From the NCBI GenBank assembly GCA_029555885.1, contig JAKPQT010000383.1, positions 1 to 10,200 on the forward strand: a DNA stretch of 10,200 nt, in the 5' to 3' direction. Position numbers and translations under genes: made by a program. Below, in pieces: positions 1 through 6,768 of this stretch (the first letter of the stretch is position 1; each line of letters starts with the position of its first letter). The notes under the pieces are model-generated. The model searched no databases and was not told the origin of the DNA. It saw nothing but the letters and a program-made list of their open reading frames with translations. This DNA comes from Chloroflexota bacterium. Its GTDB lineage: Bacteria > Chloroflexota > Anaerolineae > CG2-30-64-16.

Positions 1-149
1 ATCAGCGCCCAGTCGTCATAATCCATCGCGCCGATGACGGCCCACTTCTCCTGCGTCTGGGCCATCTTCTCGGCGCGCAGCGCGGCAAGGCGCTCGGCAT
101 AGGTGCGGGCTGTGTTTTCCACAGGCAGTGCGGTCACTGGACTGGTCAT
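1..149 (-). CDS. Start of a gene cut by the left edge; probable glycyl-radical enzyme
   Basis: Only the first 49 codons are present, from an ATG at 149 leftward, open to the edge. The visible protein begins MTSPVTALPVENTARTYAER and continues as a charged helix (region AALRAEKMAQTQEKW) ending near AMDYDDWAL. No catalytic motif is inside the window. The start is well supported: a strong ribosome binding site (GGGGGAGG) lies 4 nt upstream, and the stop of the radical-SAM activase is only 13 nt away, so the two genes are almost certainly co-transcribed. Activases of this family usually sit beside the glycyl-radical enzyme they activate, which is why a pyruvate formate-lyase-like enzyme is the favoured guess. 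That function is inferred from context, not seen in the sequence; the gene itself is secure. Confidence 0.6.
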   Translation of the reverse strand, partial: MTSPVTALPVENTARTYAERLAALRAEKMAQTQEKWAVIGAMDYDDWAL

Positions 150-153
150 AATG

Positions 154-161
154 CCTCCCCC
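154..161 (-). promoter_or_regulatory. Strong ribosome binding site for the gene starting at 149
   Basis: On the minus strand GGGGGAGG precedes the ATG at 149 with a 4-nt spacer. It lies just after the stop codon of the activase, as expected for an internal gene of an operon, and it decides the start of the partial gene at the left edge. Confidence 0.7.
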
Positions 162-162
162 T

Positions 163-1104
163 TCAACCTGCAACCTGATAACCTGCAACAATCTCTCTTA
201 GTTCGCGCATCCGCCCCTCCGCCAGCGGCTCCAGGTGCGCTGCGCGGTACTCCAGCCCCAGGCTCTGATACTTCTGGCTGGCAAGACGGTGGAATGCCAG
301 CAGTTCCAGCGTGATTGCTGCGCGGCCGCCGGCTGCGCAGCGCGCATCGGTGAGCTGCCGCACATACGCCGCGATGGCCGCGATTTCGGCGTCCTCGTCG
401 TTGACCCCTGGCACAACCGGCACCCGGAAGAGCAGGGGCTTATCGGTCTCAACGGCCAGCCGTTCCGCTGTAGCAAGCACGCGCTCATTGGTCACGCCCG
501 TCGCATCGCGGTGCTTCGCCGGGTCCATGTGCTTAAGGTCCATCATCACCAGGTCAGTGTAGGGCAGCAGGTTTGCCAGGCTGGCCCAGGGGTAGTTGCC
601 CGCGGTCTCAATGGCCGTGTGCAGGCCCTCCGCCTTGCAGCGTGCGAGGATGGCGGCGGAGAAGGCGGGCTGGAGCGCAGGATCGCCGCCGGAGAGGGTC
701 ACGCCGCCGCCCGACGTCTCGTAGAACGCGCGGTCCCGCAGCACCTCGGCGGCTACTTCTTCTGCGGTCTGCGTCTTGCCCGTCAGCACCAGCCCCTCTG
801 CAAAGCACTCCTCGACGCACTGCCCGCAGACGACGCACTGCGTCCGGTCGTAGATGTGGTGGCCCTCCGCATCGAGGATTTGCCCGCCGTGCGTACACAC
901 CGCGATGCACGCGCCGCAGCCGATGCAGCGCGCGGGGTCGAAGCGGACTTCGGGCTTCGCGCGAATCCCTTCCGGGTTATGGCACCAGAAGCAGCGCAAC
1001 GAGCAGCCTTTGAGGAAGACGGTCGTGCGAATGCCCGGTCCATCGTGGATGGAGAAGCGTTGTATGTCGAAGATGATGCCGCTGACGGAGCCGTTTGTGC
1101 CCAT
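163..1104 (-). CDS. Glycyl-radical enzyme activating protein (radical SAM, PflA-like, with two-cluster ferredoxin insert)
   Basis: 313 aa, full length for the family. It is a cytosolic, oxygen-sensitive activase that uses S-adenosylmethionine and a [4Fe-4S] cluster to place a glycyl radical on a partner enzyme. The radical-SAM motif CX3CX2C is at C34, C38 and C41 inside LKGCSLRCFWCHNPE, preceded by the family block SIHDGPGIRTTVF (residues 18-30). A ferredoxin-like insert follows with two CX2CX2CX3C sets, C60/C63/C66/C70 and C90/C93/C96/C100, which place it in the long activase class rather than the short PflA class. The SAM-binding GGE-type motif reads SGGDP (138-142). The ATG at 1104 lies in a repeat of GGGATAA units, so its ribosome binding site is atypical. 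The gene after it, 13 nt downstream, is the probable substrate enzyme. The substrate of that enzyme cannot be told from the activase. Confidence 0.93.
   Translation of the reverse strand: MGTNGSVSGIIFDIQRFSIHDGPGIRTTVFLKGCSLRCFWCHNPEGIRAKPEVRFDPARCIGCGACIAVCTHGGQILDAEGHHIYDRTQCVVCGQCVEECFAEGLVLTGKTQTAEEVAAEVLRDRAFYETSGGGVTLSGGDPALQPAFSAAILARCKAEGLHTAIETAGNYPWASLANLLPYTDLVMMDLKHMDPAKHRDATGVTNERVLATAERLAVETDKPLLFRVPVVPGVNDEDAEIAAIAAYVRQLTDARCAAGGRAAITLELLAFHRLASQKYQSLGLEYRAAHLEPLAEGRMRELREIVAGYQVAG
164..188 (+). repeat. Short heptamer repeat at the 3' end of the activase gene
   Basis: CAACCTG occurs twice in tandem (164-170, 171-177), followed by ATAACCTG (178-185) and CAA. It encodes the C-terminal end of the activase, where VAG is repeated (VAGYQVAG then stop). 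The unit is 7 nt, the same period as the repeat inside mfd, but with a different sequence. Confidence 0.6.
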
Positions 1105-1106
1105 CT

Positions 1107-1149
1107 TTATCCCACACTTATCCCTCTTTATCCCTCATTATTCCCACAC
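1107..1149 (-). repeat. Four imperfect GGGATAA units phased at 10-11 bp before the activase start
   Basis: On the plus strand CCC triplets at 1111-1113, 1122-1124, 1132-1134 and 1143-1145 are each preceded by a TTAT-like run. On the minus strand this gives GGGAATAATGA, GGGATAAAGA, GGGATAAGTGT and GGGATAAAG immediately before the ATG. Spacings are 11, 10 and 11 bp, close to one DNA turn. The last unit overlaps the place of the Shine-Dalgarno sequence. Whether it is a protein-binding array, a weak reiterated ribosome binding site or just a minisatellite cannot be told from one copy. Confidence 0.6.
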
Positions 1150-1191
1150 TTGGCCCGCGCGCGTGACAGGATTGCCGTTTAGGGAACGAAA

Positions 1192-1302
1192 GGATAGAAC
1201 GCTGATCACGCTGATGATCATGATGAACGCTGATTCTAGAGTGAATAGCAAAGGAAAAGATCAGTGCAGATCATGACAATCAGCGTCACCAGCGTTCTAT
1301 TC
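1192..1302. repeat. Long imperfect palindrome between mfd and the activase, built of 9-nt AACGCTGAT-like units
   Basis: The left arm 1193-1215 and the right arm 1279-1301 match as inverted repeats at 20 of 23 positions, and partial pairing continues inward (for example TCATGAT against its complement). Within the left arm, AACGCTGAT (1198-1206), CACGCTGAT (1207-1215), GATCATGAT (1216-1224) and a further AACGCTGAT (1226-1234) repeat at about 9 nt. In RNA it would form a stem-loop of about 110 nt. The right arm supplies the TAG stop of mfd. There is no poly-U tail, so it is not a classical terminator. It looks like a dispersed intergenic palindromic element. The rest of the 192-nt gap (1105-1296) shows the phased repeat at 1107-1149 and no convincing promoter. 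Confidence 0.75.
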
Positions 1303-4300
1303 CGTCTGCTGCGGGGTCTGCAGGGTTTCGAGCGTCTTCATCAGGTCGCGGCGCCAGCCTCCCGCGTCGCGCATCTCCATCCAGATGGCGCGGCGCGCAA
1401 CGCGGGCAGGAATGCCCTGCGCCTTGAGCCGTTCCTGCAGCACGCCCCGGTCCATCAGTTCCAGGAATGCGTTCTTGATGAGCACCTGCCCCTCTTCGAT
1501 GCCGATGGCCTCCACACCCGCGTTGACGGCCAGAATCTTCACCCGCACGATATACAACAGGTTCTCCACGTCCTCCGGCACCGGGCCGAAGCGGTCGCTG
1601 AACTCCTGCGCAATCTCATCCACGGCTGCGAGCGTGGTCAGCCCGGCCAGCCGGCGGTACAACTGGAGCCGCAACACCGGCTCCGGCACGTAATCTTCCG
1701 GGATACGCGCGGGTAGGCTGAGGTCCAGCGTCACCGTCGGCGCAAGCGGGTCCTCGAGCAGGTTGTGGGCCTGTGCGCCGGTGGCGCGGTCGCCCGCGGG
1801 CGCATTCGCGATCTTGCCCTCGCGCTCCAGCCGGTCGCGTGCCTCTTGGACGGCCTGGGCCAGCAGGCGGGTGTAGAGGTCGAACCCGACCGCGGCAATG
1901 TGGCCGTGTTGCCGCGCGCCGAGCAGCTCGCCCGCGCCGCGAATCTCCAGGTCGCGCATCGCGATGCGGAACCCTGCGCCCAGGTCGCTCGCCTCCTGGA
2001 TCGCCTCCAGCCGGCGCCGCGCCTCCTCGGTCAGCAGCTTGTACTTGTCTACGAGCAGGTAGGCATACGCCCGCACCGCTGACCGCCCGACGCGGCCGCG
2101 CAACTGGTAAAGCTGTGCCAGCCCGAACATGTCGGCCCGGTTGATGATGATGGTGTTGGCGTTGGGGATGTCCAGCCCGCTCTCGATGATGCTGGTGCAG
2201 ACCAGTACATCGTACTCACCCTCTGCGAAGGCGAGCATCACCGCGGACAGTTCCTTCTCCGGCATCTGCCCGTGCGCGATGGCGATACGCGCCTCCGGCA
2301 CGATCTTGCCCACGCGCGCGGCCATCTGCTCGATGCCCTGCACCCGGTTATGGACGAAGTAGACCTGCCCGTTGCGATCCATCTCGCGCAGGATGGCCTG
2401 ACGGACCAGCGCATCGTCGAAATCGCCCACAAACGTCTTGACGGGCAGGCGCTCCTCCGGCGGCGTGTCGATGGTGCTCAGGTCGCGCACGCCCGTCAGG
2501 CTCATGTGCAGCGTGCGAGGGATCGGGGTTGCGGTGAGCGTCAGTACGTCCACCTCGGTGCGCATCTGCTTGATGCGTTCCTTGTGCGCGACGCCGAACC
2601 GCTGTTCCTCGTCTACGATCAGCAGGCCCAGGTCCTTGAACGCGACATCCTGGCTGAGCAGCCGGTGCGTGCCGATGACCATATCGACGCTGCCCGCGGC
2701 CAGCCCGTTGATGACACGGTCCTGCTGGGCCGGGGTCTGGAAGCGGGAGAGCATGGCGACCGAGACCGGGAACGCGCCCAGCCGCCGCCCGAAGTTGGTG
2801 TAATGCTGCTGCGCGAGGACGGTGGTCGGCACGAGCACTGCCACCTGCTTGCCGTCCATGACCGCCTTGAACGCGGCGCGCAGCGCGACCTCGGTCTTGC
2901 CGTAGCCCACGTCGCCGCAGATGAGCCGGTCCATCGGCCGGCCCTGTTCCATGTCGTGCTTGACGGCTTCGATGGCGACGAGCTGATCCTCGGTCTCGAC
3001 ATAAGGGAAGCTGGCTTCGAGCTCGTGCTGCCAGGTTGCGTCGGGGCTGAAGGCGTGACCCTGCACGACCTCGCGCTGCGCGTACAGCTCCAGCAGGTCA
3101 TCCGCGATCTCCGCGACCGCGCGCTTGGCCCGCGCCTTGACCTGCTCCCATTCGGTCGTGCCCAGCCGGTGCAATTGGGGCACGACCTCTCCCGCGCCGA
3201 CGTAGCGCGCGAGCCGGTCGGCCTGGTGGACGGGCACGTAGAGCTGGTCGCCCTGCGCATACTCGATTTGCAGGTACTCCCGGTCGATGCCATCCACGGC
3301 CATCTTGATGAGGCCCTTGAACTTGCCGATGCCGTGCTCCATGTGGACGACGAAATCGCCCGGCTGCACGTCCGCGAAGAAGACCTCCGGCGCGAGCGCG
3401 CGGGTGCGCTGCGGCCGGCGGGGCTTCGGCTTCCCCCAGCCGAATAGCTCGGCGTCGGTCAGGAACCAGAGCGCGGAAGCTGGAAGCTGGAAGCTGGAAG
3501 CTGGAAGCTCGTCGTCTGGGAGTTCCCCGCGTGCTCCCGTTCCGTGACCTTCAGCCTCCGTACCTGTGCGTTCGTCAATCCCCCAGTTACCGGCTTCCAG
3601 CTTCCGGCTTCCAGCTTCCGTGCGCAGCGAAGCTGCGCCCATCCAGCTTCTGGCCTCCAGCTTCCACCCTTCCTCCATCACCCCCTGCACGAGAGTCAGG
3701 CCGGGTGGCGGCAGGTCGGGGATGTTATCTGCGGGCACGACTGCGTGGCCGGTCTCGCGCATCAGCTCGGCCAGCCGCGGAGCCTGCCGGCTGACCATGA
3801 CGACGCGGTCCCCGGCACGCAGGTAGCGCTCGATTTCGGTGAGGATGGCGCGCATCTGCCCGCCGTAGCGCGGCCCGCCGGCGAAATGGTTTGCCAGCCG
3901 GGCCGCCGGCTGGTTGATTACGGCCGCAGGGTCGTGGCCGTTGCCGTGCGTAGGGTCGAGCAACTCCGCGCCGAGGCTGAGGGAGGGCCGGGCGGCCAGT
4001 CGCTCGTGTAGCGCCTCGGGCGTGAAGTAGGGCGCGGCCAGCACCGCGGGCACGTCGCCTGCGGCGCGCAGGTCGCGCGCCAGTTGCTCGGCCTGGCCGG
4101 CCAGGTCGTTGAAGCTCGCCAGCAAGTCCGGAGTGTCCTCGATGACCAGCCACGCGCCTTGAGCAGGCAGGTAATCCACCAGCGAGCCGGGCTGGCTGTA
4201 GAGGTAGGGGATGTACCATTCGAGATTGCGGAACCCGCTGCCCGCACGTAGCTGCGTCAGCTCCTTTTCGAACTCGGTGCGCGCGGGCGGGTGACAGCTG

Positions 4301-5094
4301 GAGAAGTCCAGGCTGTTCAGTCGGTCCTGGCTGCGCTCCGCCAGACGGGGCAGCGCCTCGCTGGCCGGACCGATCCACGCCTGCTCGACGCGGGCGAGCG
4401 TCCGCTGCGTCGATGGGTCGAACGTGCGCAGGCTGTCGATTTCGTCGCCGAACAGCTCGATGCGGATGGGCTTGCGCAGGTTGGGCGGCCAGATGTCCAC
4501 GATGCCGCCGCGGCGGCTGAACACGCCCGGCGTCTCCACTATGGCTTCCGACTCGTAGCCCAGGCCGACCCAGTTTGCCAGCACCTTGTTCAGGTCGAAG
4601 GCCTGGCCCTGCTTGATCTGGCGCAGCGCCAGCCGCATCTCGCGCACCGGCAGGGTCATCTGCACCAGCGCGCGGGCGGAACTGACAACGATCGGTGCGA
4701 CGGTCGCCTGGCCGCGGGCGAGACTACCGCTAGTGGTCAGCTGGCCGACGGTCAGCAGGCTGACAAGGGCTTCCAGGCGGCGCTGGCGGGTCTCCGGCGC
4801 CCAGGGGATGCGCTCATATGGGAGCGCGTCGGGGTCGGCAAAATTGTGGACCGGCACTTCGTCGGGCAGCCAGGTGCGCAGCTCGTCGACCCACTGCCGG
4901 GCGCGATTCGACCGCGGGGTGATGACCAGCAAGGGCTGATTGAGGACGCGCGCGAGCGCCGCGACCAGGTAAGGGCGCGCCGCATGATACACTTCCAGGG
5001 ATTCGCCCGGCGCGCGACCCGCGGCCAGCTCCGCCGCCAGATCGCGCAGCGCGGGCAGGTCGTGGGCCAGGTCGAGCAGGCCGTTGAGTTTCAT
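1297..5094 (-). CDS. mfd: Transcription-repair coupling factor Mfd, carrying an in-frame repeat insertion
   Basis: 1265 aa from the ATG at 5094, chosen because it overlaps the pth stop as ATGA; an in-frame ATG at 5145 would lie deep inside pth. Mfd is a DNA translocase that binds RNA polymerase stalled at lesions, removes it and recruits UvrA. In order: N-terminal UvrB-like module (about 30-330, with degenerate ATPase blocks such as [16 protein letters not shown] [12 protein letters not shown]); a linker domain; the RNA-polymerase-interacting domain starting near 577 ([16 protein letters not shown]); a RecG-like helicase core with Walker A GDVGYGKT (727-734), DEEQ box (828-831), [13 protein letters not shown] (around 852), [14 protein letters not shown] (around 965) and QLRGRVGRS (around 1000); and the C-terminal autoinhibitory D7 domain. 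It is longer than typical 1150-1180 aa homologues. Residues about 478-541 are a repeat-derived insert between the strands ending GVMEEGW and beginning [12 protein letters not shown]. All helicase motifs are intact, so the protein is probably functional. Confidence 0.96.
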   Translation of the reverse strand: MKLNGLLDLAHDLPALRDLAAELAAGRAPGESLEVYHAARPYLVAALARVLNQPLLVITPRSNRARQWVDELRTWLPDEVPVHNFADPDALPYERIPWAPETRQRRLEALVSLLTVGQLTTSGSLARGQATVAPIVVSSARALVQMTLPVREMRLALRQIKQGQAFDLNKVLANWVGLGYESEAIVETPGVFSRRGGIVDIWPPNLRKPIRIELFGDEIDSLRTFDPSTQRTLARVEQAWIGPASEALPRLAERSQDRLNSLDFSSCHPPARTEFEKELTQLRAGSGFRNLEWYIPYLYSQPGSLVDYLPAQGAWLVIEDTPDLLASFNDLAGQAEQLARDLRAAGDVPAVLAAPYFTPEALHERLAARPSLSLGAELLDPTHGNGHDPAAVINQPAARLANHFAGGPRYGGQMRAILTEIERYLRAGDRVVMVSRQAPRLAELMRETGHAVVPADNIPDLPPPGLTLVQGVMEEGWKLEARSWMGAASLRTEAGSRKLEAGNWGIDERTGTEAEGHGTGARGELPDDELPASSFQLPASALWFLTDAELFGWGKPKPRRPQRTRALAPEVFFADVQPGDFVVHMEHGIGKFKGLIKMAVDGIDREYLQIEYAQGDQLYVPVHQADRLARYVGAGEVVPQLHRLGTTEWEQVKARAKRAVAEIADDLLELYAQREVVQGHAFSPDATWQHELEASFPYVETEDQLVAIEAVKHDMEQGRPMDRLICGDVGYGKTEVALRAAFKAVMDGKQVAVLVPTTVLAQQHYTNFGRRLGAFPVSVAMLSRFQTPAQQDRVINGLAAGSVDMVIGTHRLLSQDVAFKDLGLLIVDEEQRFGVAHKERIKQMRTEVDVLTLTATPIPRTLHMSLTGVRDLSTIDTPPEERLPVKTFVGDFDDALVRQAILREMDRNGQVYFVHNRVQGIEQMAARVGKIVPEARIAIAHGQMPEKELSAVMLAFAEGEYDVLVCTSIIESGLDIPNANTIIINRADMFGLAQLYQLRGRVGRSAVRAYAYLLVDKYKLLTEEARRRLEAIQEASDLGAGFRIAMRDLEIRGAGELLGARQHGHIAAVGFDLYTRLLAQAVQEARDRLEREGKIANAPAGDRATGAQAHNLLEDPLAPTVTLDLSLPARIPEDYVPEPVLRLQLYRRLAGLTTLAAVDEIAQEFSDRFGPVPEDVENLLYIVRVKILAVNAGVEAIGIEEGQVLIKNAFLELMDRGVLQERLKAQGIPARVARRAIWMEMRDAGGWRRDLMKTLETLQTPQQTE
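3475..3665. repeat. Palindromic heptamer-repeat element inserted in frame in mfd
   Basis: The element begins with five perfect tandem copies of GGAAGCT (3475-3509) and ends with the reverse-complement units AGCTTCT, GGCCTCC and AGCTTCC (3645-3665). The outer arms 3475-3498 and 3642-3665 match as inverted repeats at 21 of 24 positions, with the outermost 10 perfect. A second inner arm of four RGCTTCC units (3592-3619) can also pair with the tandem block, so two alternative hairpins are possible. Read in the mfd frame, one arm gives KLEARSW / [12 protein letters not shown] peptide and the other gives [12 protein letters not shown]. There is no stop or frameshift. No transposase is present, so it resembles a non-autonomous palindromic element such as the Rickettsia palindromic elements, which are known to insert inside proteins; a family relationship is not claimed. 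Confidence 0.85.
3622..3638. repeat. Perfect 7-bp hairpin inside the mfd insertion
   Basis: GCGCAGC (3622-3628), loop GAA, GCTGCGC (3632-3638). It lies between the inner and outer arms of the palindromic element and breaks the heptamer pattern, so it may be a separate structural module of the element. It is translated as part of the insert (AASLR region). Confidence 0.6.
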
Positions 5095-5783
5095 CCTGTG
5101 CCGTTGAACTGGTTCATGGCCGCGTCGATGCCCTGGCTCAGCCACAGCTCGATGGCGTCGGCGGCGCGCGGGCGGACGAACTCCATCTCCTTCTCTTGCT
5201 CCACGGCAAACGGGCGGAGCACGTAGTCCGCAGGGTCCATCGCGGGCGGGACGTAGCTGGCGGCCGCGCCGGGCCGGCTGATGCCGATGCGCAGGCGGTG
5301 GAAGGCTTCCGTGCCCAGGCTCTTAATAATGGAGGCGACCCCGCGCTGGCCGCCGGGGCTGCCCCCTGGCCGAAGGCGGATACGGCCCAGCGGCAAGTCC
5401 AGGTCGTCATGGACGACCAGGATGTCCGCAGGACTAATCTTGTAGAATGCAGCGAGCGCGGCGACCGCCTCGCCGCTACTGTTCATATAGGTCATCGGCT
5501 TGACGAGCAGGATGCGTCCGCGCCAGCCGCCGGCGAGGCTCACCGATCCGATGGCCGAGCGCGCCCGCTTCTGGAACTTGTCGAAGGCGAGGTCGTGGCG
5601 CTCCGCGAAGAGATCGACTACCTGAAAGCCGATATTGTGCCGGTGGCGCGCATAATCCGGGCCCGGATTGCCCAGGCCCACCACCATCTTCTGCGGCCCG
5701 CCGCTGTCGGCTGAGCGTGCGCCCCGCGCAGGCCGCTGGCCCAACACGGCGCGGATGGCGCTCAGGGGCGAATCTTGTGCCAT
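5091..5783 (-). CDS. pth: Peptidyl-tRNA hydrolase
   Basis: 230 aa from the ATG at 5783. The enzyme cleaves peptidyl-tRNA released from ribosomes and so recycles tRNA in the cytosol. The conserved core starts at residue 33 (MVVGLGNPG). Numbered from the 5783 start, it shows N39 in the GLGNPG loop, the catalytic H49 (RHNIGF), M100-N101 (TYMNSSG), D126 (VHDDLDLP) and a FHRLRIGI block. The usual GHNG motif reads GQRG (Q146, R147), so the Asn that aligns with E. coli N114 is replaced. The start is uncertain: 5687 gives a standard-length core with a 74-nt gap from the gene before; 5783 adds about 32 residues with coding-like base use and overlaps the upstream gene by 22 nt; 5801 is less likely. The stop overlaps the mfd ATG (ATGA), implying translational coupling. 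Confidence 0.93.
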   Translation of the reverse strand: MAQDSPLSAIRAVLGQRPARGARSADSGGPQKMVVGLGNPGPDYARHRHNIGFQVVDLFAERHDLAFDKFQKRARSAIGSVSLAGGWRGRILLVKPMTYMNSSGEAVAALAAFYKISPADILVVHDDLDLPLGRIRLRPGGSPGGQRGVASIIKSLGTEAFHRLRIGISRPGAAASYVPPAMDPADYVLRPFAVEQEKEMEFVRPRAADAIELWLSQGIDAAMNQFNGTG

Positions 5784-6565
5784 AGCCAGACGAGCACCCA
5801 TTTGACCGCAAAGAATGCGCCCACCACGGCAAACGCGGCCAGCGTGTAAAGGGCCGTGCGCCGCGCCACTTCCATCAGCCGCGAGCCGCTGAACAACTGC
5901 TCGATGCCGGCCACTGTGCTGGATGCCGCCGTGTCTGACGTGCTGCTCGGCGACGCGGTATCACCCGAACCGGCGCTGCCGCCCTCCGGCGCCGGCAGGA
6001 TATCCTCCGGCCCCAGGGTCGGCGTCGGCTCCGGGGTGGGCGCTCCTTCGCTGGTCGGCACGGCAATCTCAATCGTGGGCGTCGGCTCGGTTTGTGCTGG
6101 TACGAAAGGTTCCTCGGTGACGGCAAATTCTGGCGTCGGGGATTCTTCCGGCGTCGGCGACTCCGGCGGCCGCGTGTTGGCCACGAGGACGCGCACGCTG
6201 TCGCTGTCTATATAGTTGCCGTCCACCCGTACCACGCGTACGCGCAGCGCGTACGTGCCGTCGGGCACGGAGCGCGAGTCCCAGGTCCCAAGCAGGCCGA
6301 GGGGCTGCTGGTTCATGTGCGCATCACCGATGAAGATCCACGACTGGTCGGAAGGCACCGGGTAAGGTGCATAGTAGAGCTCGTAACGCTGGAATTGGGG
6401 ATGCACCGCCGTGCCAACAATCTGGACGACGCCGCGCACCGGCGCGTCCTGCGCTGGCTGCGCAATGACCGGCTGCTGCTCCTGGGCAGTGGGTGCAGCA
6501 GATGCATAGCTGGCAGTGAGCAGCGTCACGAGTATCAGGCAGAGGATCCCGAGTGGCCGTTTCAT
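5762..6565 (-). CDS. Secreted Ig-like protein with Pro/Thr-rich stalk and C-terminal membrane anchor
   Basis: 267 aa, start at 6565 with GGAAG 4 nt before the ATG. A signal peptide covers residues 1-23 (MKRPLGILCLILVTLL then ASYASA, a good AxA cleavage site). Residues about 40-130 form a beta-rich Ig/FN3-like module (APVRGVVQIVGTAVHP, YELYYAPYP, SVPDGTYALRVRVV, DSVRVLVANT) of the type often appended to cell-wall proteins. Residues 132-225 are a low-complexity stalk rich in Pro, Thr, Glu and Ser with SPTPE repeats. A hydrophobic segment at 239-261 and a short basic tail (WHKIRP) anchor it. The protein therefore has its domain outside and a small tail inside. The biochemical role is unknown. 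It heads the leftward pth-mfd group and has its own promoter at 6626-6654. Confidence 0.8.
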   Translation of the reverse strand: MKRPLGILCLILVTLLTASYASAAPTAQEQQPVIAQPAQDAPVRGVVQIVGTAVHPQFQRYELYYAPYPVPSDQSWIFIGDAHMNQQPLGLLGTWDSRSVPDGTYALRVRVVRVDGNYIDSDSVRVLVANTRPPESPTPEESPTPEFAVTEEPFVPAQTEPTPTIEIAVPTSEGAPTPEPTPTLGPEDILPAPEGGSAGSGDTASPSSTSDTAASSTVAGIEQLFSGSRLMEVARRTALYTLAAFAVVGAFFAVKWVLVWLWHKIRP

Positions 6566-6625
6566 GGGCTTCCTTATCTCATTTACCGGTTAGAATTTGA
6601 TAGCCAGAGCGGGCTACAATACCGT

Positions 6626-6654
6626 AGTATAGCATATCCGGCGTCGCGGCCCAA
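6626..6654 (-). promoter_or_regulatory. Sigma-70-type promoter for the leftward surface protein-pth-mfd group
   Basis: On the minus strand TTGGGC (6654-6649), a 17-bp spacer and TATACT (6631-6626). The -35 box matches the first three consensus bases and the -10 box five of six. The predicted start of transcription is near 6619, giving a leader of about 53 nt before the ATG at 6565. Confidence 0.55.
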
Positions 6655-6672
6655 ACTGTCAGCCGTTTTCGA

Positions 6673-6701
6673 TTGACAAACACCCACCTTCCGCCTACAA
6701 T
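6673..6701 (+). promoter_or_regulatory. Near-consensus sigma-70-type promoter for the DegV gene
   Basis: TTGACA (6673-6678), a 17-bp spacer and TACAAT (6696-6701): a perfect -35 and a -10 with one mismatch. The predicted start is near 6708, leaving a leader of about 60 nt. The reading frame can formally be extended upstream to a TTG that is the -35 box itself, which argues that the true protein start is the ATG at 6769. Confidence 0.75.
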
Positions 6702-6768
6702 GAAGTGCCGGTCGAGTGACTCAATATTTCCGGCAGCTCTCATCCTGCTCCACGAGGTATCAAATCCC

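Noticed and set aside
235..1182. Plus-strand open frame of 315 codons over the activase
   Set aside because: It is the antisense shadow of the radical-SAM gene, which carries all its cysteine motifs on the minus strand; no motif is seen in the shadow.
1192..1302. Insertion sequence or intrinsic terminator at the mfd 3' end
   Set aside because: No transposase frame, no clear target duplication and no poly-U tract; only a palindromic repeat is supported.
2272..3447. Plus-strand open frame of 391 codons inside mfd
   Set aside because: Shadow of the helicase core; it is rich in Arg, Leu, Val and His with no domain, and mfd motifs are intact on the other strand.
3475..3509. CRISPR-like repeat reading of the GGAAGCT tandem array
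   Set aside because: Unit is 7 nt with no spacers; it is a simple tandem repeat within a coding sequence.
5094..5145. Upstream ATG giving Mfd 17 more residues
   Set aside because: It would lie inside pth; the ATGA overlap at 5091-5094 is a classic coupled start and gives the expected N-terminus MKLNGLLDL.
4291..5226. Plus-strand open frame of 311 codons over mfd and pth
   Set aside because: It crosses two genes that are clearly coded on the minus strand, with no recognisable product.
6673..6768. Upstream TTG start adding 32 residues to the DegV protein
   Set aside because: The TTG is part of a perfect -35 box and the extra residues lie before the predicted transcription start; the family begins with the MIRIITDST-type sequence at 6769.
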